Source of the DNA: Luteimonas gilva
GTDB lineage: Bacteria > Pseudomonadota > Gammaproteobacteria > Xanthomonadales > Xanthomonadaceae
Assembly: GCF_005239095.1 (NCBI RefSeq)
Contig: NZ_SZUA01000003.1
Span: 642,200-706,199 of the forward strand
Direction of reading: 5' to 3'
DNA: 64,000 nt
This document shows positions 27,481 to 38,299 of this stretch, one piece after another (position 1 is the first letter of the stretch; every line of letters starts with the position of its first letter). The notes beneath the pieces are model-generated. The model saw only the letters and a program-made list of their open reading frames with translations. It was not told where the DNA came from and ran no database searches. The position numbers were made by a program, and so were the translations under genes.

Positions 27481-28949
27481 CCCGCGCCATGCTGCTCGCA
27501 GAATTGCTGCCGGACGTGGCCGCGGTGCCGCCGGAACTGGCGATCACCGGCTTGGTGCTCGATAGCCGCGATTTGCGGGCCGGCGACGCTTTCGTCGCCA
27601 TCGCCGGCTTCGGCGCGCACGGCTTGGGCTTCGTCGAACAGGCGAAGGCCGCGGGCGCGAGCGCGATCCTGTTCGAACCGCCGGCGCCGCAGGAATTGCC
27701 GGCGCCGGACGACGCGATCGCCGTGCCCGGCTTGCGCAAGCGGATGGGCGCGATGGCCGACCAGTTCCACGGCCAGCCTTCGCGCGCCATGACGATGGTC
27801 GGCGTGACCGGCACCAGCGGCAAGACCTCGACCGTGCAGCTGATCGCGCAAGCCTTGGAATCGCGCGGCAAGCGCGCCGGCACCATCGGCACGCTCGGCG
27901 CCGGTCTGTACGGCGCGGTAGAGCCCACCGGCTTCACCACGCCGCTCGTGCTGCAGATGCACGCGCTGCTCGCGCAACTGCGCGACGCCGGCGCCGCGGC
28001 GGTGGCGATGGAAGTCAGCTCGCACGCCTTGGACCAGGGCCGCGTCGATGCCGTGCATTACGACGTGGCGGTGTTCACCAACCTCACCCGCGACCATCTC
28101 GACTACCACGGCGACATGGCCACTTACGGCGCCGCCAAGGCCAAGCTGTTCGTGCGGCCGGGCCTGCGCGCGGCGGCGATCAACCTGGACGACGAGTTCG
28201 GCGTATCGTTGCTGGCGCAACTGCCCGAGAGCGTGCGCGGCATCGGCCTGAGCGCGCGCGGCAACGCGCAGGCGCAAGTGCGGGCCGAGAACGTCGCGCT
28301 GGACGCGTCCGGCATCGCTTTCGACCTGGTGTTGGGCGATGCGCGCTATCCGGTGCGTTCGCCGCTGTTGGGCCGCTTCAACATCGACAATCTGCTGGCG
28401 GTGGCCGGCGTGTTGCACGCCTTGGGCGAAAGCGACGAAGCCATCGCAGCGGCGCTGCCGAAGCTGCAGCCGATTCCCGGCCGCATGAACCGCTTCGGCG
28501 GCGACGGCAAGCTGCCGCTGGTGGTGGTCGACTACTCGCACAAGCCCGATCCGCTGCAGCAGGCTTTGGAATCGCTGCGCGGCCATCTGCGCGGCCGCCT
28601 CATCTGCGTGTTCGGCTGCGGCGGCGAGCGCGACCGCGGCAAGCGTCCGCAGATGGCGGCGATCGCCGAAGCGCACGCCGAGCGCGTCTACGTGACCGAC
28701 GACAATCCGCGCGGCGAAGACGGCGATGCCATCGTCGCCGACATCGTCGCCGGCTTCGCGCGCCCGCAGGACGCGGTGGTCGAACGCAACCGCGCCGCGG
28801 CGATCGCTCGCGCGATCGGCGAGGCCGGGCCGGACGACATCGTGCTGATCGCGGGCAAGGGCCACGAAACCTATCAGGAAGTCGCCGGCGTGAAGCATCC
28901 CTTCGATGACAGCGACGTCGCGCGCCGGGCGCTGGAGGGCAGGGCATGA
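27477..28949 (+). CDS. murE: UDP-MurNAc-tripeptide synthetase
   Basis: Adds the third residue, expected to be meso-diaminopimelate, to UDP-MurNAc-dipeptide. The 490-residue protein has the Mur ligase plan: N-terminal UDP-binding domain ([16 protein letters not shown]), ATP-binding P-loop ([17 protein letters not shown]), [18 protein letters not shown], and the C-terminal domain with [12 protein letters not shown] and [10 protein letters not shown]. The DNPR motif is the known marker of DAP-adding rather than Lys-adding MurE. Overlaps ftsI and murF by four bases. Confidence 0.97.
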   Translation: MTRAMLLAELLPDVAAVPPELAITGLVLDSRDLRAGDAFVAIAGFGAHGLGFVEQAKAAGASAILFEPPAPQELPAPDDAIAVPGLRKRMGAMADQFHGQPSRAMTMVGVTGTSGKTSTVQLIAQALESRGKRAGTIGTLGAGLYGAVEPTGFTTPLVLQMHALLAQLRDAGAAAVAMEVSSHALDQGRVDAVHYDVAVFTNLTRDHLDYHGDMATYGAAKAKLFVRPGLRAAAINLDDEFGVSLLAQLPESVRGIGLSARGNAQAQVRAENVALDASGIAFDLVLGDARYPVRSPLLGRFNIDNLLAVAGVLHALGESDEAIAAALPKLQPIPGRMNRFGGDGKLPLVVVDYSHKPDPLQQALESLRGHLRGRLICVFGCGGERDRGKRPQMAAIAEAHAERVYVTDDNPRGEDGDAIVADIVAGFARPQDAVVERNRAAAIARAIGEAGPDDIVLIAGKGHETYQEVAGVKHPFDDSDVARRALEGRA

Positions 28950-30415
28950 AGCCGCTGCGCCTGTCTGAGATCGCGAATAAAGTCGGCGGCCGCCTGCATG
29001 GCGAGGACCGCACGATCGACGCGCTCGCGACCGATACCCGCGCCCTGCCGGCCCAGGGCTCGGCGCTGTTCGTCGCGTTGAAGGGCGAGCGTTTCGACGG
29101 CCACGATTCGCTGGCGGCTCTTGTGGGAGGGGCTTCAGCCCCGACAGGAGCCGCAGGCAAGGCTGTCGGGGCTGAAGCCCCTCCCACAAAAGCCGTGGCC
29201 GCGGCGTTAGTGTCGCGCCAGCTCGGCATCGATCTGCCGCAAATTGTGGTCGCCGACACCGAACGCGCGCTCGCGGCTTTCGCGGCGGCGCTGCAGGCCG
29301 GCCGCAAAGCCAAGGTGTTCGCGATCACCGGCAGCAACGGCAAGACCAGCGTCAAGACGCTGCTGTTGTCGATCCTGAAGCAAGTCGCCGGCAAAAGCGC
29401 GTACGCCAATCCGGGCAACCGCAACAACGAAATCGGCCTGCCGCTGGCGGTGATCGATGCGCCCGAGACCGCCGATTTTGCGATTTACGAGATGGGCGCG
29501 GGCAAGCCGGGCGACATCGCCTACCTCACGAACATCGCGCGCCCGGACGTGTCGCTGGTCAACAACATCGCGCCAGCGCATCTGGAGCGGATGGGCAGCT
29601 TGCTCGGCGTGGCCGGCACCAAGGCGGCGATCTACGACGCATTGCCGGCCGACGGCACCGCCGTAATCAACGCCGACGACGCGTTCGCGCCGTATTTCGC
29701 CGAGCGCGCGCACGGACGCCGGATCCTGCGTTTCGGTTTGGAGGCCAGCGCCGACTTGTCCGCGCGCGACATCCGCGCGACCGACGAGGGCATGCGCTTC
29801 GTGCTGGTTTCGCCGTCCGGCGAATCGGAAGTCCGGTTGCAACTGCCGGGGCGCCATAACGTTTCGAACGCGCTCGCGGCCGCCGGCATGGCGCTCGGCG
29901 CGGAAGTCGCGTTGCAGGACGTCGTCGCCGGCCTGGAAGCGGCGCGTTCGGTCGCCGGCCGTTTGATTTCGCATGCGCTCGAACACGGCGTGCAGTTGAT
30001 CGACGACAGCTACAACGCCAATCCCGGTTCGCTGAACGCCGCGATCGACATGCTGGCCGGCCAGGGCGGCGAAAGCTGGCTGGTGCTGGGCGACATGCGC
30101 GAGCTCGGCGCCGATGCGCAGGCTTTGCACGCCGAAGCCGGGCGCCGCGCGAAGAGCGCCGGCATCGCCCGCCTGTACGCGCTGGGAGCGTTGAGCGCGG
30201 CCGCGGCGAACGCGTTCGGCGAAGGCGCGAAATCGTTCGAATCGCATGCTGCGTTGTCCGAAGCGCTGCGCGCCGACCTGCAGGCTTTTGTGGGAGGGGC
30301 TGAAGCCCCTCCCACGAGGTTGCGCGTATTGGTGAAGGGCTCGCGCGGCAGCGCGATGGACCGGGTCGTGACCGCTTTGCTGCCCAACGGGGAGGGCGCC
30401 GCGCATGCTGCTTGA
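28946..30415 (+). CDS. murF: UDP-MurNAc-tripeptide--D-Ala-D-Ala ligase with two in-frame palindromic repeats
   Basis: Attaches D-Ala-D-Ala to complete the UDP-MurNAc-pentapeptide. The 489-residue protein has the normal parts: [14 protein letters not shown] (N-terminal domain), P-loop [45 protein letters not shown] and [15 protein letters not shown]. It is longer than E. coli MurF (452). Residues about 59-82 are read from a 73-base palindromic repeat (29120-29192) placed in the N-terminal domain after GHDSLAA. Residues about 448-458 are read from a short hairpin of the same family (30290-30315) just before VLVKGSRG. Both keep the frame and give Gly/Ala/Pro-rich loops. The conserved motifs are intact, so the enzyme is probably functional. 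Overlaps murE by 4 and mraY by 11 bases. Confidence 0.95.
   Translation: MKPLRLSEIANKVGGRLHGEDRTIDALATDTRALPAQGSALFVALKGERFDGHDSLAALVGGASAPTGAAGKAVGAEAPPTKAVAAALVSRQLGIDLPQIVVADTERALAAFAAALQAGRKAKVFAITGSNGKTSVKTLLLSILKQVAGKSAYANPGNRNNEIGLPLAVIDAPETADFAIYEMGAGKPGDIAYLTNIARPDVSLVNNIAPAHLERMGSLLGVAGTKAAIYDALPADGTAVINADDAFAPYFAERAHGRRILRFGLEASADLSARDIRATDEGMRFVLVSPSGESEVRLQLPGRHNVSNALAAAGMALGAEVALQDVVAGLEAARSVAGRLISHALEHGVQLIDDSYNANPGSLNAAIDMLAGQGGESWLVLGDMRELGADAQALHAEAGRRAKSAGIARLYALGALSAAAANAFGEGAKSFESHAALSEALRADLQAFVGGAEAPPTRLRVLVKGSRGSAMDRVVTALLPNGEGAAHAA
29120..29192. repeat. Palindromic repeat inside murF (N-terminal domain)
   Basis: Arms CTTGTGGGAGGGG...CCCCGACAG and GCTGTCGGGGC...CCCTCCCACAAA, the same family as the intergenic elements at 14359 and 48945. 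It encodes VGGASAPTG and VGAEAPPTK without a stop codon. Confidence 0.85.
30290..30315. repeat. Short palindromic repeat inside murF (C-terminal domain)
   Basis: GTGGGAGGGGC, loop TGAA, GCCCCTCCCAC: a perfect 11-base-pair hairpin of the same family, coding VGGAEAPPT. It is either a minimal unit or a deleted copy of the longer element. Confidence 0.85.
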
Positions 30416-31490
30416 ACTGACACGCTGGCTGCAGCAGTTGGAAAGCCTGTTCGGGCTGTTCGGCTATCTCACTTTCCGCGGCATCCTCGCAGCGCTCACC
30501 GCATTGTTCCTGTCGTTGTGGATGGGCCCGGCGGTGATCCGCAAGCTGGCCCAATACAAGGGCGGCCAGCCGATCCGCCAGGACGGCCCGCAAACGCATT
30601 TCTCCAAAGCCGGCACGCCGACCATGGGCGGTGCGCTGATCCTGATCGCGGTGCTGCTGTCGGTGCTGCTGTGGGGCGATCTGCGCAACCGTTATGTGTG
30701 GCTGGTGCTAGGGGTGATGCTGGCCTTCGGCGCGATCGGCTGGTACGACGACTGGATCAAGATCGTCAAGCGCGATCCGAACGGTTTGAAATCGCGCTGG
30801 AAATATCTGGCGCAATCGATCTTCGGTCTCGCGGCGGGCTTGTTCCTTTACTACACCGCCGATGCGCCGGCGGCGATTACGTTCTATATCCCGTTCTTCA
30901 AGGCGGTGGCGCTGCCGCTGGTCGGCGTGGCCTTCGTCGCGATCGCCTATTTCTGGATCGTCGGCTTCTCCAATGCGGTCAATCTGACCGACGGCCTGGA
31001 CGGCTTGGCGATCATGCCGACCGTGCTGGTCGCCTGCGCGCTGGGCGTGTTCGCCTACGCCTCGGGCAACGTGGTGTTCTCCAACTATCTGCAGATCCCG
31101 CAAGTGCCGGGTGCGGGCGAGCTGGTGATCATCTGCGCGGCCATCGCCGGCGCCGGCTTGGGCTTCCTGTGGTTCAACACCTATCCGGCGATGGTGTTCA
31201 TGGGCGACATCGGCGCGCTGGCTTTGGGCGCGGTGCTCGGCACGGTCGCGGTGATCGTGCGCCAGGAGTTGGTGCTGGTGATCATGGGCGGCGTGTTCGT
31301 CATCGAAACGCTGTCGGTGATGATCCAGGTGGCCTCGTTCAAGCTGACCGGCAAGCGCGTGTTCCGGATGGCGCCGATCCACCACCACTTCGAACTCAAA
31401 GGCTGGCCCGAGCCGCGCGTGATCGTGCGCTTCTGGATCATCTCGGTGATCCTGGTCTTGGTCGGCCTAGCCACGCTGAAGGTGCGCTGA
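30405..31490 (+). CDS. mraY: Phospho-N-acetylmuramoyl-pentapeptide-transferase
   Basis: Inner-membrane enzyme that forms lipid I from UDP-MurNAc-pentapeptide and undecaprenyl phosphate. The 361-residue length equals that of E. coli (360) and about ten membrane segments can be drawn. Conserved parts are [26 protein letters not shown] (catalytic DD), [27 protein letters not shown] and the histidine loop [14 protein letters not shown]. The ATG at 30405 overlaps murF by 11 bases. The stop shares one base with the ftsW ATG: murD, normally here, is absent. Confidence 0.98.
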   Translation: MLLELTRWLQQLESLFGLFGYLTFRGILAALTALFLSLWMGPAVIRKLAQYKGGQPIRQDGPQTHFSKAGTPTMGGALILIAVLLSVLLWGDLRNRYVWLVLGVMLAFGAIGWYDDWIKIVKRDPNGLKSRWKYLAQSIFGLAAGLFLYYTADAPAAITFYIPFFKAVALPLVGVAFVAIAYFWIVGFSNAVNLTDGLDGLAIMPTVLVACALGVFAYASGNVVFSNYLQIPQVPGAGELVIICAAIAGAGLGFLWFNTYPAMVFMGDIGALALGAVLGTVAVIVRQELVLVIMGGVFVIETLSVMIQVASFKLTGKRVFRMAPIHHHFELKGWPEPRVIVRFWIISVILVLVGLATLKVR

Positions 31491-32797
31491 TGAGCACGCC
31501 CTTCGACACGCCCCGCCAAGCGACGCGACTGGACGCGATCCAAGGCCGCTACGATCCGTGGCTGCTCGGCGCGGTGATCGCGCTCGCTTGCTTGGGCGTG
31601 GTGATGGTCGCGTCCAGCTCGATCGCCATCGCCGAGAACGACGGCGCCGGCCCGTTCTATTACTTCACCCGGCATTTGGTGTTCCTGGCCGGCGGTTGCG
31701 CGCTCGCCGTGTGGGCGATGCGCACCGAACTGAAGACGATCGAACAGAAGAACCAGTGGCTGCTGCTGCTGTGTTTCGTGCTGCTGCTGGCCGTGTTCGT
31801 GCCGGGCATCGGCAAGACCGTGAACGGCGCGCGGCGCTGGATCAACCTGGGCGTGTCGAACTTCCAGGCGGTGGAAGCCGTCAAGCTGATGTACGTGGTG
31901 TGGCTGGCGAGCTACCTGGTCCGCTTCCGCGACGAGGTCAACGCGACTTGGATCGCGATGCTCAAGCCGATCGGCGTGGCCATCCTGCTGGTGGCGCTGC
32001 TGATCATGCAGCCGGATTTCGGTTCGCTTTCGCTGATCCTGGCGATCACCGCCGGCATGCTGGTGCTGGGCGGCGTGCACATGCCACGCATGTTCGGGCC
32101 GGTGCTGATCGGCTTGCCGGTGCTGGCCGCGATCGCCATCGCCGAACCTTATCGCGTGCGCCGCTTCACTTCGTTCCTGGACCCGTGGGCGGACCAGCTC
32201 GGCAGCGGTTATCAGCTGACCAATGCGCTGATGGCGGTCGGCCGCGGCGAATGGTTCGGCGTGGGCCTGGGCGGTTCGGTGCAGAAGCTGTCCTATCTGC
32301 CGGAAGCGCATACCGACTTCATCCTCGCCGTGATCGGCGAAGAGCTCGGTTTCGCCGGCATCTGCCTGGTGATCGGCCTGTATGCGCTGCTGGTCGGCCG
32401 CGCGTTCTGGATCGGCCTGCGCTGCGTGGAGATGCGTCGCCATTTCGCCGGCTATTGCGCGTTCGGCATCGCTTTGTGGATCAGCCTGCAGAGCTTCGTT
32501 TCGATCGGCGTAAACCTCGGCCTCTTGCCGACGAAGGGCCTGACCTTGCCGCTGATCTCTTCGGGCGGATCGAGCGTGCTGATGACCTGCGCGGCGCTCG
32601 GCTTGCTGCTGCGCGTGTCCTACGAACTCGACCGCGCCGAACGCCAGGTCGCGCGTTTGCGCGGCGAAGCGGCGCAACCCTCGGCGGGCACGCCCCATAC
32701 CGCGCAGCCGGCCCCGGCCGACGTCGCTCCGGTGCGCGGCACCAGCCGCCTGCGCCAGCGCATCGAACCGAACCTCGGTTTGAGGAGGGGCGCATGA
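31490..32797 (+). CDS. ftsW: Lipid II glycosyltransferase / division protein FtsW
   Basis: SEDS-family septal peptidoglycan polymerase that works with FtsI. The 435-residue protein has a cytoplasmic N-terminus of about 25 residues, ten membrane segments, and family motifs [46 protein letters not shown] with [18 protein letters not shown], and [20 protein letters not shown]. The last ~55 residues are a Pro/Ala-rich cytoplasmic tail. It follows mraY through a TGATG overlap and overlaps murG by four bases. Confidence 0.97.
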   Translation: MSTPFDTPRQATRLDAIQGRYDPWLLGAVIALACLGVVMVASSSIAIAENDGAGPFYYFTRHLVFLAGGCALAVWAMRTELKTIEQKNQWLLLLCFVLLLAVFVPGIGKTVNGARRWINLGVSNFQAVEAVKLMYVVWLASYLVRFRDEVNATWIAMLKPIGVAILLVALLIMQPDFGSLSLILAITAGMLVLGGVHMPRMFGPVLIGLPVLAAIAIAEPYRVRRFTSFLDPWADQLGSGYQLTNALMAVGRGEWFGVGLGGSVQKLSYLPEAHTDFILAVIGEELGFAGICLVIGLYALLVGRAFWIGLRCVEMRRHFAGYCAFGIALWISLQSFVSIGVNLGLLPTKGLTLPLISSGGSSVLMTCAALGLLLRVSYELDRAERQVARLRGEAAQPSAGTPHTAQPAPADVAPVRGTSRLRQRIEPNLGLRRGA

Positions 32798-33888
32798 CGC
32801 GCGCCGCCACCGATTCCGATTTGCATCCGGTGATGATCCTGGCCGGCGGCACCGGCGGTCACATCTTCCCGGGTCTTGCGGTCGCGCAGGCATTGCGCGC
32901 GCACGGGGCGGAAGTGCTGTGGCTCGGCGCGGAGGGCGGCATGGAAACGCGATTGGTCCCGCAGCACGGCATCGCGATCGATACGATCGCGGTGCGCGGC
33001 ATCCGCGGCAAAGGCATCGCGGCTTTGCTCGCGGCGCCGTTCAAGGTTTTAGCGGCCGTGAATGCCGCACGCCAGACCTTGCGCGAGCGTCAGCCGCGCG
33101 CCGTGATCAGCTTCGGCGGTTACGCCGCCGGCCCGGGCGGCATCGCCGCGCGCTTAGCCGGCATCCCGCTGATCGTGCACGAACAGAATCGCGCGCCCGG
33201 CCTGACCAACCGGGTGTTGGCGAAATTCGCCAAGCACGTGCTGAGCGGCTTTCCGGACAGTTTTGCGGGCGCCGGGGAAGAAACGGTCGGCAATCCGGTG
33301 CGCGCGCAGATCGCGGCGATCGCGCCGCCGGCCGCGCGCTTCGCCAGCCGCGAAGGCGGCGTGCGCCTGCTGGTACTGGGCGGCAGCCAAGGCGCTCGCG
33401 CGCTCAACGTCGCGTTGCCGAAAGCGTTGCGTACGTTGGCCGTCGACGGTTTGCAGATCCGCCATCAATGCGGCGAGAAGATGCTCGACGCCGCGCGTCA
33501 GAGCTATGCGGAATCCGGCGTGGTCGCCAGCGTCGAACCGTTCATCGCCGACATGGCCGAAGCCTATGCCTGGGCCGATCTGGTCGTCTGCCGCGCCGGC
33601 GCGCTGACCGTCGCCGAGCTGTGCGCGGCCGGGCTCGGCGCGGTGCTGGTGCCGTTCCCGGCGGCCGTCGACGATCACCAGACCCGCAACGGCGAATATC
33701 TGGTCGAGCGCGGCGCCGCGGTGCTGGTGCCCGAAGGCGCCGATTTCGAAAACCGCCTCGCCGCTGCGTTGAAGCCTTTGTTCGCCGACGCCGGCAAGCG
33801 CCTGGCGATGGCCGAAGCCGCGCGCGCCGCGGCGCGTCCGGATGCGGCCGACCGCATCGCGGCGATCGTGCTTGAGGAGGCCGCCTGA
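32794..33888 (+). CDS. murG: Undecaprenyldiphospho-muramoylpentapeptide GlcNAc-transferase
   Basis: Peripheral inner-membrane GT28 enzyme that converts lipid I to lipid II. The 364-residue protein shows [64 protein letters not shown] and the UDP-binding [20 protein letters not shown] with [20 protein letters not shown] stands directly upstream of the ATG, one of the better ribosome-binding sites in the operon. Overlaps ftsW by four bases; its TGA shares one base with the murC ATG. Confidence 0.98.
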   Translation: MTRAATDSDLHPVMILAGGTGGHIFPGLAVAQALRAHGAEVLWLGAEGGMETRLVPQHGIAIDTIAVRGIRGKGIAALLAAPFKVLAAVNAARQTLRERQPRAVISFGGYAAGPGGIAARLAGIPLIVHEQNRAPGLTNRVLAKFAKHVLSGFPDSFAGAGEETVGNPVRAQIAAIAPPAARFASREGGVRLLVLGGSQGARALNVALPKALRTLAVDGLQIRHQCGEKMLDAARQSYAESGVVASVEPFIADMAEAYAWADLVVCRAGALTVAELCAAGLGAVLVPFPAAVDDHQTRNGEYLVERGAAVLVPEGADFENRLAAALKPLFADAGKRLAMAEAARAAARPDAADRIAAIVLEEAA

Positions 33889-35336
33889 TGTCGAGCACCA
33901 TGCACACCCGGCGCATGCAGGACAGCGGCGATCTGGCCGCGGCCTATCGCCGCGTGCATTTCGTCGGCATCGGCGGCGTCGGCATGAGCGGCATCGCCGA
34001 AGTGCTGTGCACGCTCGGCTACCAAGTCTCCGGTTCGGACAATGCCGATAACGCGGTCACGCGCCGGCTGACGCAACTCGGCGCCACCGTGCACAAGGGC
34101 CATGCGGCCGCGAACGTGCTGGGCACCGATTGCGTGGTCGTGTCCAGCGCGATCAAGCCCGACAATCCCGAATTGATGGAGGCGCGCGCGCAGCGCATCC
34201 CGATCGTGCCGCGCGCCGAGATGCTGGCCGAGCTGATGCGCTTCCGCCGCGGCATCGCGGTGGCCGGCACGCACGGCAAGACCACCACCACTTCGCTCAC
34301 CGCCAGCGTGCTGGGCGAGGGCGGCATCGATCCGACTTTCGTGATCGGCGGGCAACTGCTCGCCGCCGGCGCCAATGCGCGCCTGGGCGGCGGCCAGTGG
34401 CTGGTGGCCGAAGCCGACGAGAGCGACGGCAGCTTCCTGCGCCTGAATCCGCTAATCGCGGTGATCACCAATATCGACGCCGATCACCTGGAAAACTACG
34501 GCGGCGATTTCGCCCAGGTGCAGGCTGCGTTCGAAGAATTCCTGCATCGCTTGCCGTTCTACGGCTTGGCGGTGCTGTGCGTGGACGATCCGGAAGTCGC
34601 CGCGCTGGCCGCGAAGACGCCGCGCCACGTGATGGCGTACGGCTTCTCCGAAGAAGCCGACGTGCGCGCCGAAAACGTCGCCCAGGACGGCGCGCGGATG
34701 CGTTTCGACCTGTGCCTGCCCGACGGCTCGCGCACGCCGGCGACGCTGGCGCTGCCGGGCCGTCACAACGTGCAGAACGCGCTGGCCGCCGCGGCCGTGG
34801 GTTGGCAGTTGGGCGTGCCGGCGGAGGCGATCGTGCGCGCGCTGGAGAACTTCGCCGGCATCGGCCGCCGTTTCAACCTGTTGGCGGAACTGAAGACCGG
34901 CAGCGGCGCGAAAGTGCAGCTGGTCGACGATTACGGCCATCACCCGAAAGAGCTGGAAGCGGTGTTCGCGGCGGCGCGCGGCGGTTGGCCGAACAAGCGT
35001 CTGGTCGTCGCGTTCCAGCCGCACCGCTACAGCCGCACGCGCGATTTGTTCGACGAGTTCGCCGCGGTGCTATCGAACGTCGACGCGCTGGTGCTGACCG
35101 AGGTCTATCCGGCGGGCGAAGCGCCGATCGCCGGCGCCGATGCCAAATCGCTGGCGCGCGCGATCCGCGCCCGCGGCCGGATCGATCCGGTGGTGACCGC
35201 CAGCGCCGGCGATCTCGCCGCTCTGCTGCCCGACGTGCTGCAGGACGGCGATCTGCTCTTGCTGATGGGCGCCGGCGACATCGGTTACGCGGCGCAGAAC
35301 CTGGCAACCAACGGATTCGAGGAAAAGAAGAAGTGA
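33888..35336 (+). CDS. murC: UDP-N-acetylmuramate--L-alanine ligase
   Basis: First Mur ligase, adding L-Ala to UDP-MurNAc. The 482-residue protein has the nucleotide-binding [17 protein letters not shown]-loop [13 protein letters not shown], the Mg-binding [41 protein letters not shown] and the C-terminal [13 protein letters not shown] and [13 protein letters not shown]. An N-terminal leader of about 20 residues precedes the first strand. Its stop overlaps the ddlB GTG start (GTGA). Confidence 0.98.
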   Translation: MSSTMHTRRMQDSGDLAAAYRRVHFVGIGGVGMSGIAEVLCTLGYQVSGSDNADNAVTRRLTQLGATVHKGHAAANVLGTDCVVVSSAIKPDNPELMEARAQRIPIVPRAEMLAELMRFRRGIAVAGTHGKTTTTSLTASVLGEGGIDPTFVIGGQLLAAGANARLGGGQWLVAEADESDGSFLRLNPLIAVITNIDADHLENYGGDFAQVQAAFEEFLHRLPFYGLAVLCVDDPEVAALAAKTPRHVMAYGFSEEADVRAENVAQDGARMRFDLCLPDGSRTPATLALPGRHNVQNALAAAAVGWQLGVPAEAIVRALENFAGIGRRFNLLAELKTGSGAKVQLVDDYGHHPKELEAVFAAARGGWPNKRLVVAFQPHRYSRTRDLFDEFAAVLSNVDALVLTEVYPAGEAPIAGADAKSLARAIRARGRIDPVVTASAGDLAALLPDVLQDGDLLLLMGAGDIGYAAQNLATNGFEEKKK

Positions 35337-36286
35337 GCAAGTCCATCGCACCGCTGCGCATCACCGATCCGGCCGCCTTCGGCCGCGTCGCCGTGCTGAT
35401 GGGCGGCAACAGCTCCGAGCGCGAAGTGTCGCTGGATTCAGGCCGCAACGTGCTGGAGGCGCTGCGCTCGCGCGGCGTCGACGCGAACGGCGTGGACGGC
35501 ATCCCGAACCTGCTGCGCGAACTCAACACCAAGCAGTTCGACCGCGTGTTCAACATCCTGCACGGCGGCGACGGCGAGAACGGCGTGCTGCAGGGCTTGC
35601 TGCAGACGATGGGCGTGCCCTACACCGGTTCGGGCGTGCTCGGCTCGGCTTTGAGCATGGACAAGATCCGCACCAAACAGGTGTGGCTGTCGCTGGGCCT
35701 GTCCACGCCGCGCTATCTGCGCTTGCAGCCGGGCGGCGACGTGCACGTCGCGGCGCGCGAACTCGGCCTGCCGGTGATCGTGAAGCCATCGTGCGAAGGT
35801 TCCAGCGTCGGCGTGTCGCGCGTGTTCGACGATGCGGGCCTGGATGCGGCGGTGGAACTCGCGGCCCGCTACCCGGGCGAGCTGCTGATGGAGCAGCTGA
35901 TCGAAGGCGACGAATTGACCGTCGGCATCCTCGGCGGCGTCGCGCTGCCGTCGATCCGGATCGTGCCGGCCGGCGAGTATTACGACTACCACGCCAAGTA
36001 CGTGGCCGAAGACACGCAGTATCTGTGCCCCGGCCTGTCCGGCGCCGACGAGGACGCGATCCGCGCGCTGGCGTCGGCCGCGTTCGAATCGGCCGGTTGC
36101 AGCGGTTGGGGCCGGGTCGACGTGATGCGCGACCGCGCCGGCAAGCTCTATCTGCTGGAAGCGAACACCGCGCCGGGCATGACCAGCCATTCGCTGGTGC
36201 CCAAGGCCGCACGTCAGGTCGGCATCGAGTTCGACGAACTCTGCTGGCGGATCCTGGAGATGACGATGCCGGAGGCCAAGCCGTGA
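35333..36286 (+). CDS. ddlB: D-alanine--D-alanine ligase
   Basis: ATP-grasp enzyme that makes D-Ala-D-Ala for MurF. The 317-residue protein shows [84 protein letters not shown] and the C-terminal [21 protein letters not shown] 35333 overlaps the murC stop; it gives a 16-residue leader before the first strand. Stop overlaps the ftsQ GTG in the same GTGA manner. Confidence 0.97.
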   Translation: MSKSIAPLRITDPAAFGRVAVLMGGNSSEREVSLDSGRNVLEALRSRGVDANGVDGIPNLLRELNTKQFDRVFNILHGGDGENGVLQGLLQTMGVPYTGSGVLGSALSMDKIRTKQVWLSLGLSTPRYLRLQPGGDVHVAARELGLPVIVKPSCEGSSVGVSRVFDDAGLDAAVELAARYPGELLMEQLIEGDELTVGILGGVALPSIRIVPAGEYYDYHAKYVAEDTQYLCPGLSGADEDAIRALASAAFESAGCSGWGRVDVMRDRAGKLYLLEANTAPGMTSHSLVPKAARQVGIEFDELCWRILEMTMPEAKP

Positions 36287-37059
36287 GCGCGATGCTGCGC
36301 TTCTTCGCTTGGGCGCTGGCCTTAGCGCTGGTCGCGCTGCCGGTGGTGGCCGTGGTCAACGGCTGGATCGGCGCCGAACGCTTCCCGCTGCGCAAGCTGC
36401 GCGTGACCAGCCAGTTCGAGCGCGTCGATCCGCAATTGCTGCGGCAGACCGTGCTGCCTTACGCCAAGCAGGGCTTCTTCGCGGTGCGCTTAGAAGACGC
36501 GCAGAACGCGGTCAGCAAGCTGCCGTGGGTGGATCGCGCCGAGGTGCGCAAGCATTGGCCGGACGTGCTGGAAATCCGCTTGATCGAACACAAGCCGTTC
36601 GCGCGTTGGGGCGCCGATCGCCTCTTGTCGCAGCAAGGCCGCTTGCTGCCGATCAAAGGCATCGAAGTGCCGAAGGGCTTGCCGCAGTTGGATGGGCCGG
36701 ACGCGCGCACCGCCGACGTGGTCGAGCTGTACAACGAATCGCGCGAAATGTTCGCGCCCACCGGCGTCGGCGTGCGCGGGATCGCGCTCGATCCGCGCGG
36801 CAGCTGGTCGCTCACCCTGGGCAACGCCGCGCAAGTGGTGGTCGGCCGCGGCGACGAAGACGCGCGCCTGCGCTTGGCGCGTTTCGCGCGGCTCATGCCG
36901 AAGCTTTTGTCGCAGGAAGGCCGGCCGCTGCAGCGCGCCGACCTTCGTTACACGAATGGTTTTGCTTTGAGCTGGGGCGAAGCCGCTCCGGCGACGCCCT
37001 CACCCCAGCCCTCTCCCGCAAGCGGGAGAGGGGGTAATGCAGCAGCAGGTAACACATGA
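36283..37059 (+). CDS. ftsQ: Cell division protein FtsQ with repeat-derived C-terminus
   Basis: Bitopic membrane protein of the divisome that binds FtsL and FtsB. The 258-residue protein has a short cytoplasmic N-terminus, one membrane segment ([19 protein letters not shown]), the POTRA domain ([53 protein letters not shown]) and the beta domain ending with [13 protein letters not shown]. The last ~20 residues ([16 protein letters not shown] onward) are read from a palindromic repeat of the CCCTCTCCC family (hairpin 37009-37032), so the tail was gained by repeat insertion at the gene's end. GTG start overlaps ddlB; stop overlaps ftsA (ATGA). Confidence 0.94.
   Translation: MSAMLRFFAWALALALVALPVVAVVNGWIGAERFPLRKLRVTSQFERVDPQLLRQTVLPYAKQGFFAVRLEDAQNAVSKLPWVDRAEVRKHWPDVLEIRLIEHKPFARWGADRLLSQQGRLLPIKGIEVPKGLPQLDGPDARTADVVELYNESREMFAPTGVGVRGIALDPRGSWSLTLGNAAQVVVGRGDEDARLRLARFARLMPKLLSQEGRPLQRADLRYTNGFALSWGEAAPATPSPQPSPASGRGGNAAAGNT
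37009..37032. repeat. Palindromic repeat forming the 3' end of ftsQ
   Basis: CCCTCTCCCGC, loop AA, GCGGGAGAGGG, preceded by ACGCCCTCACCCCAG. The 11-bp stem ends 24 bases before the ftsA ATG, so it lies close to the ftsA ribosome-binding region. Confidence 0.8.
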
Positions 37060-38291
37060 ACCGCAAAGGCGACAAATCGCTGATCGTCGGTCTCGACATC
37101 GGCACATCGAAAGTGGTCGCGCTGGTCGGCGAGTATTCGCCGGGCAATCCGATCGAGGTCATCGGCATCGGTTCGCACGAGTCGCGCGGGCTCAAGCGCG
37201 GCGTCGTGGTCGACATCGAATCGACCGTGCAGTCGATCCAGCGCGCGGTCGAGGAAGCCGAGCTGATGGCCGGCTGCGAAATACGCTCGGTGTACGCGTC
37301 CATCTCCGGCAACCACGTGCAGTGCCGCAATTCGCCCGGGATCGTGCCGATCCGCGACGGCGAGGTGACGTACCAAGACCTCGACCGCGTGCTCGACGCG
37401 GCCAAGGCGGTGGCGATTCCGGCCGACCAGAAGATCCTGCACGCGATCGCGCGCGAATACGTGCTCGACGACTCGCAGGAAGGCATCCGCAACCCGGTCG
37501 GCATGACCGGCGTGCGCCTGGAAGTGCACGCGCATCTGGTGGTGTGCGCGCAGTCGGCCGCCGCGAACATCAGCAAGTGCGTGCAGCGTTGCGGTTTGCA
37601 GATCGACGATCTGGTGCTGTCCCCGCTGGCCTCCAGCATCGCGGTGCTGACCAACGACGAGCGCGAGCTGGGCGTGGCCCTGGTCGACATCGGCGCGGGC
37701 ACCACCGACTTGGCCGTGTTCGTGCAGGGCGCGATTTGCCACACCGCTTCGCTGCCGATCGCCGGCGATCACGTCACCAACGACATCGCGCACATGCTGC
37801 GCACGCCCACGCCCGAGGCCGAGCAGATCAAGGTCCGCTACGCCTGCGCGCTGGCGCAGCTGGCGACGGCCGAAGAAAGCATCCAGGTGCCCAGCGTCGG
37901 CGACCGTCCGCCGCGGCGCTTGCCGCGGCATTCGCTGGCGCAGGCGGTGCAGGGACGTTACGAGGAAATCTTCGAGATGGTGCAGGCCGAACTGCGCCGT
38001 TCCGGCTTCGAGGAGCTGGTCCGCGCCGGCATGGTGCTGACCGGGGGCGCTTCGAAAATGGAAGGCGTGGTCGAACTGGCCGAAGAGATGCTGCAGATGC
38101 CGGTGCGCGTGGGCATTCCGCAGCACGTGTCCGGTTTGGGCGAAGTGGTCGGCAATCCGGTGCATGCCACCGGCGTCGGCCTGTTGCTGATGGGCAGCCA
38201 ATTGGAGAACCCGCGGCGGCCATCGATCCCGACCGGCCGCGCGGGCAGCTTGTTCAACAAATTGAAGGATTGGTACCGGGGCGAATTCTGA
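37056..38291 (+). CDS. ftsA: Cell division protein FtsA
   Basis: Actin-like ATPase that anchors FtsZ to the membrane. The 411-residue protein has the nucleotide-binding loops IVGLDIGTSKVVALVGEY and ALVDIGAGTTDLAVFVQG, the 1C domain after residue 85 (YASISGNHVQCRNS), VLTGGASKMEGVVELA, and the C-terminal amphipathic membrane-targeting helix GSLFNKLKDWYRGEF. AGCAGG lies before the ATG. It overlaps ftsQ by four bases and is the last gene before the 207-base gap to ftsZ. Confidence 0.98.
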   Translation: MNRKGDKSLIVGLDIGTSKVVALVGEYSPGNPIEVIGIGSHESRGLKRGVVVDIESTVQSIQRAVEEAELMAGCEIRSVYASISGNHVQCRNSPGIVPIRDGEVTYQDLDRVLDAAKAVAIPADQKILHAIAREYVLDDSQEGIRNPVGMTGVRLEVHAHLVVCAQSAAANISKCVQRCGLQIDDLVLSPLASSIAVLTNDERELGVALVDIGAGTTDLAVFVQGAICHTASLPIAGDHVTNDIAHMLRTPTPEAEQIKVRYACALAQLATAEESIQVPSVGDRPPRRLPRHSLAQAVQGRYEEIFEMVQAELRRSGFEELVRAGMVLTGGASKMEGVVELAEEMLQMPVRVGIPQHVSGLGEVVGNPVHATGVGLLLMGSQLENPRRPSIPTGRAGSLFNKLKDWYRGEF

Positions 38292-38299
38292 TTTGGCTT

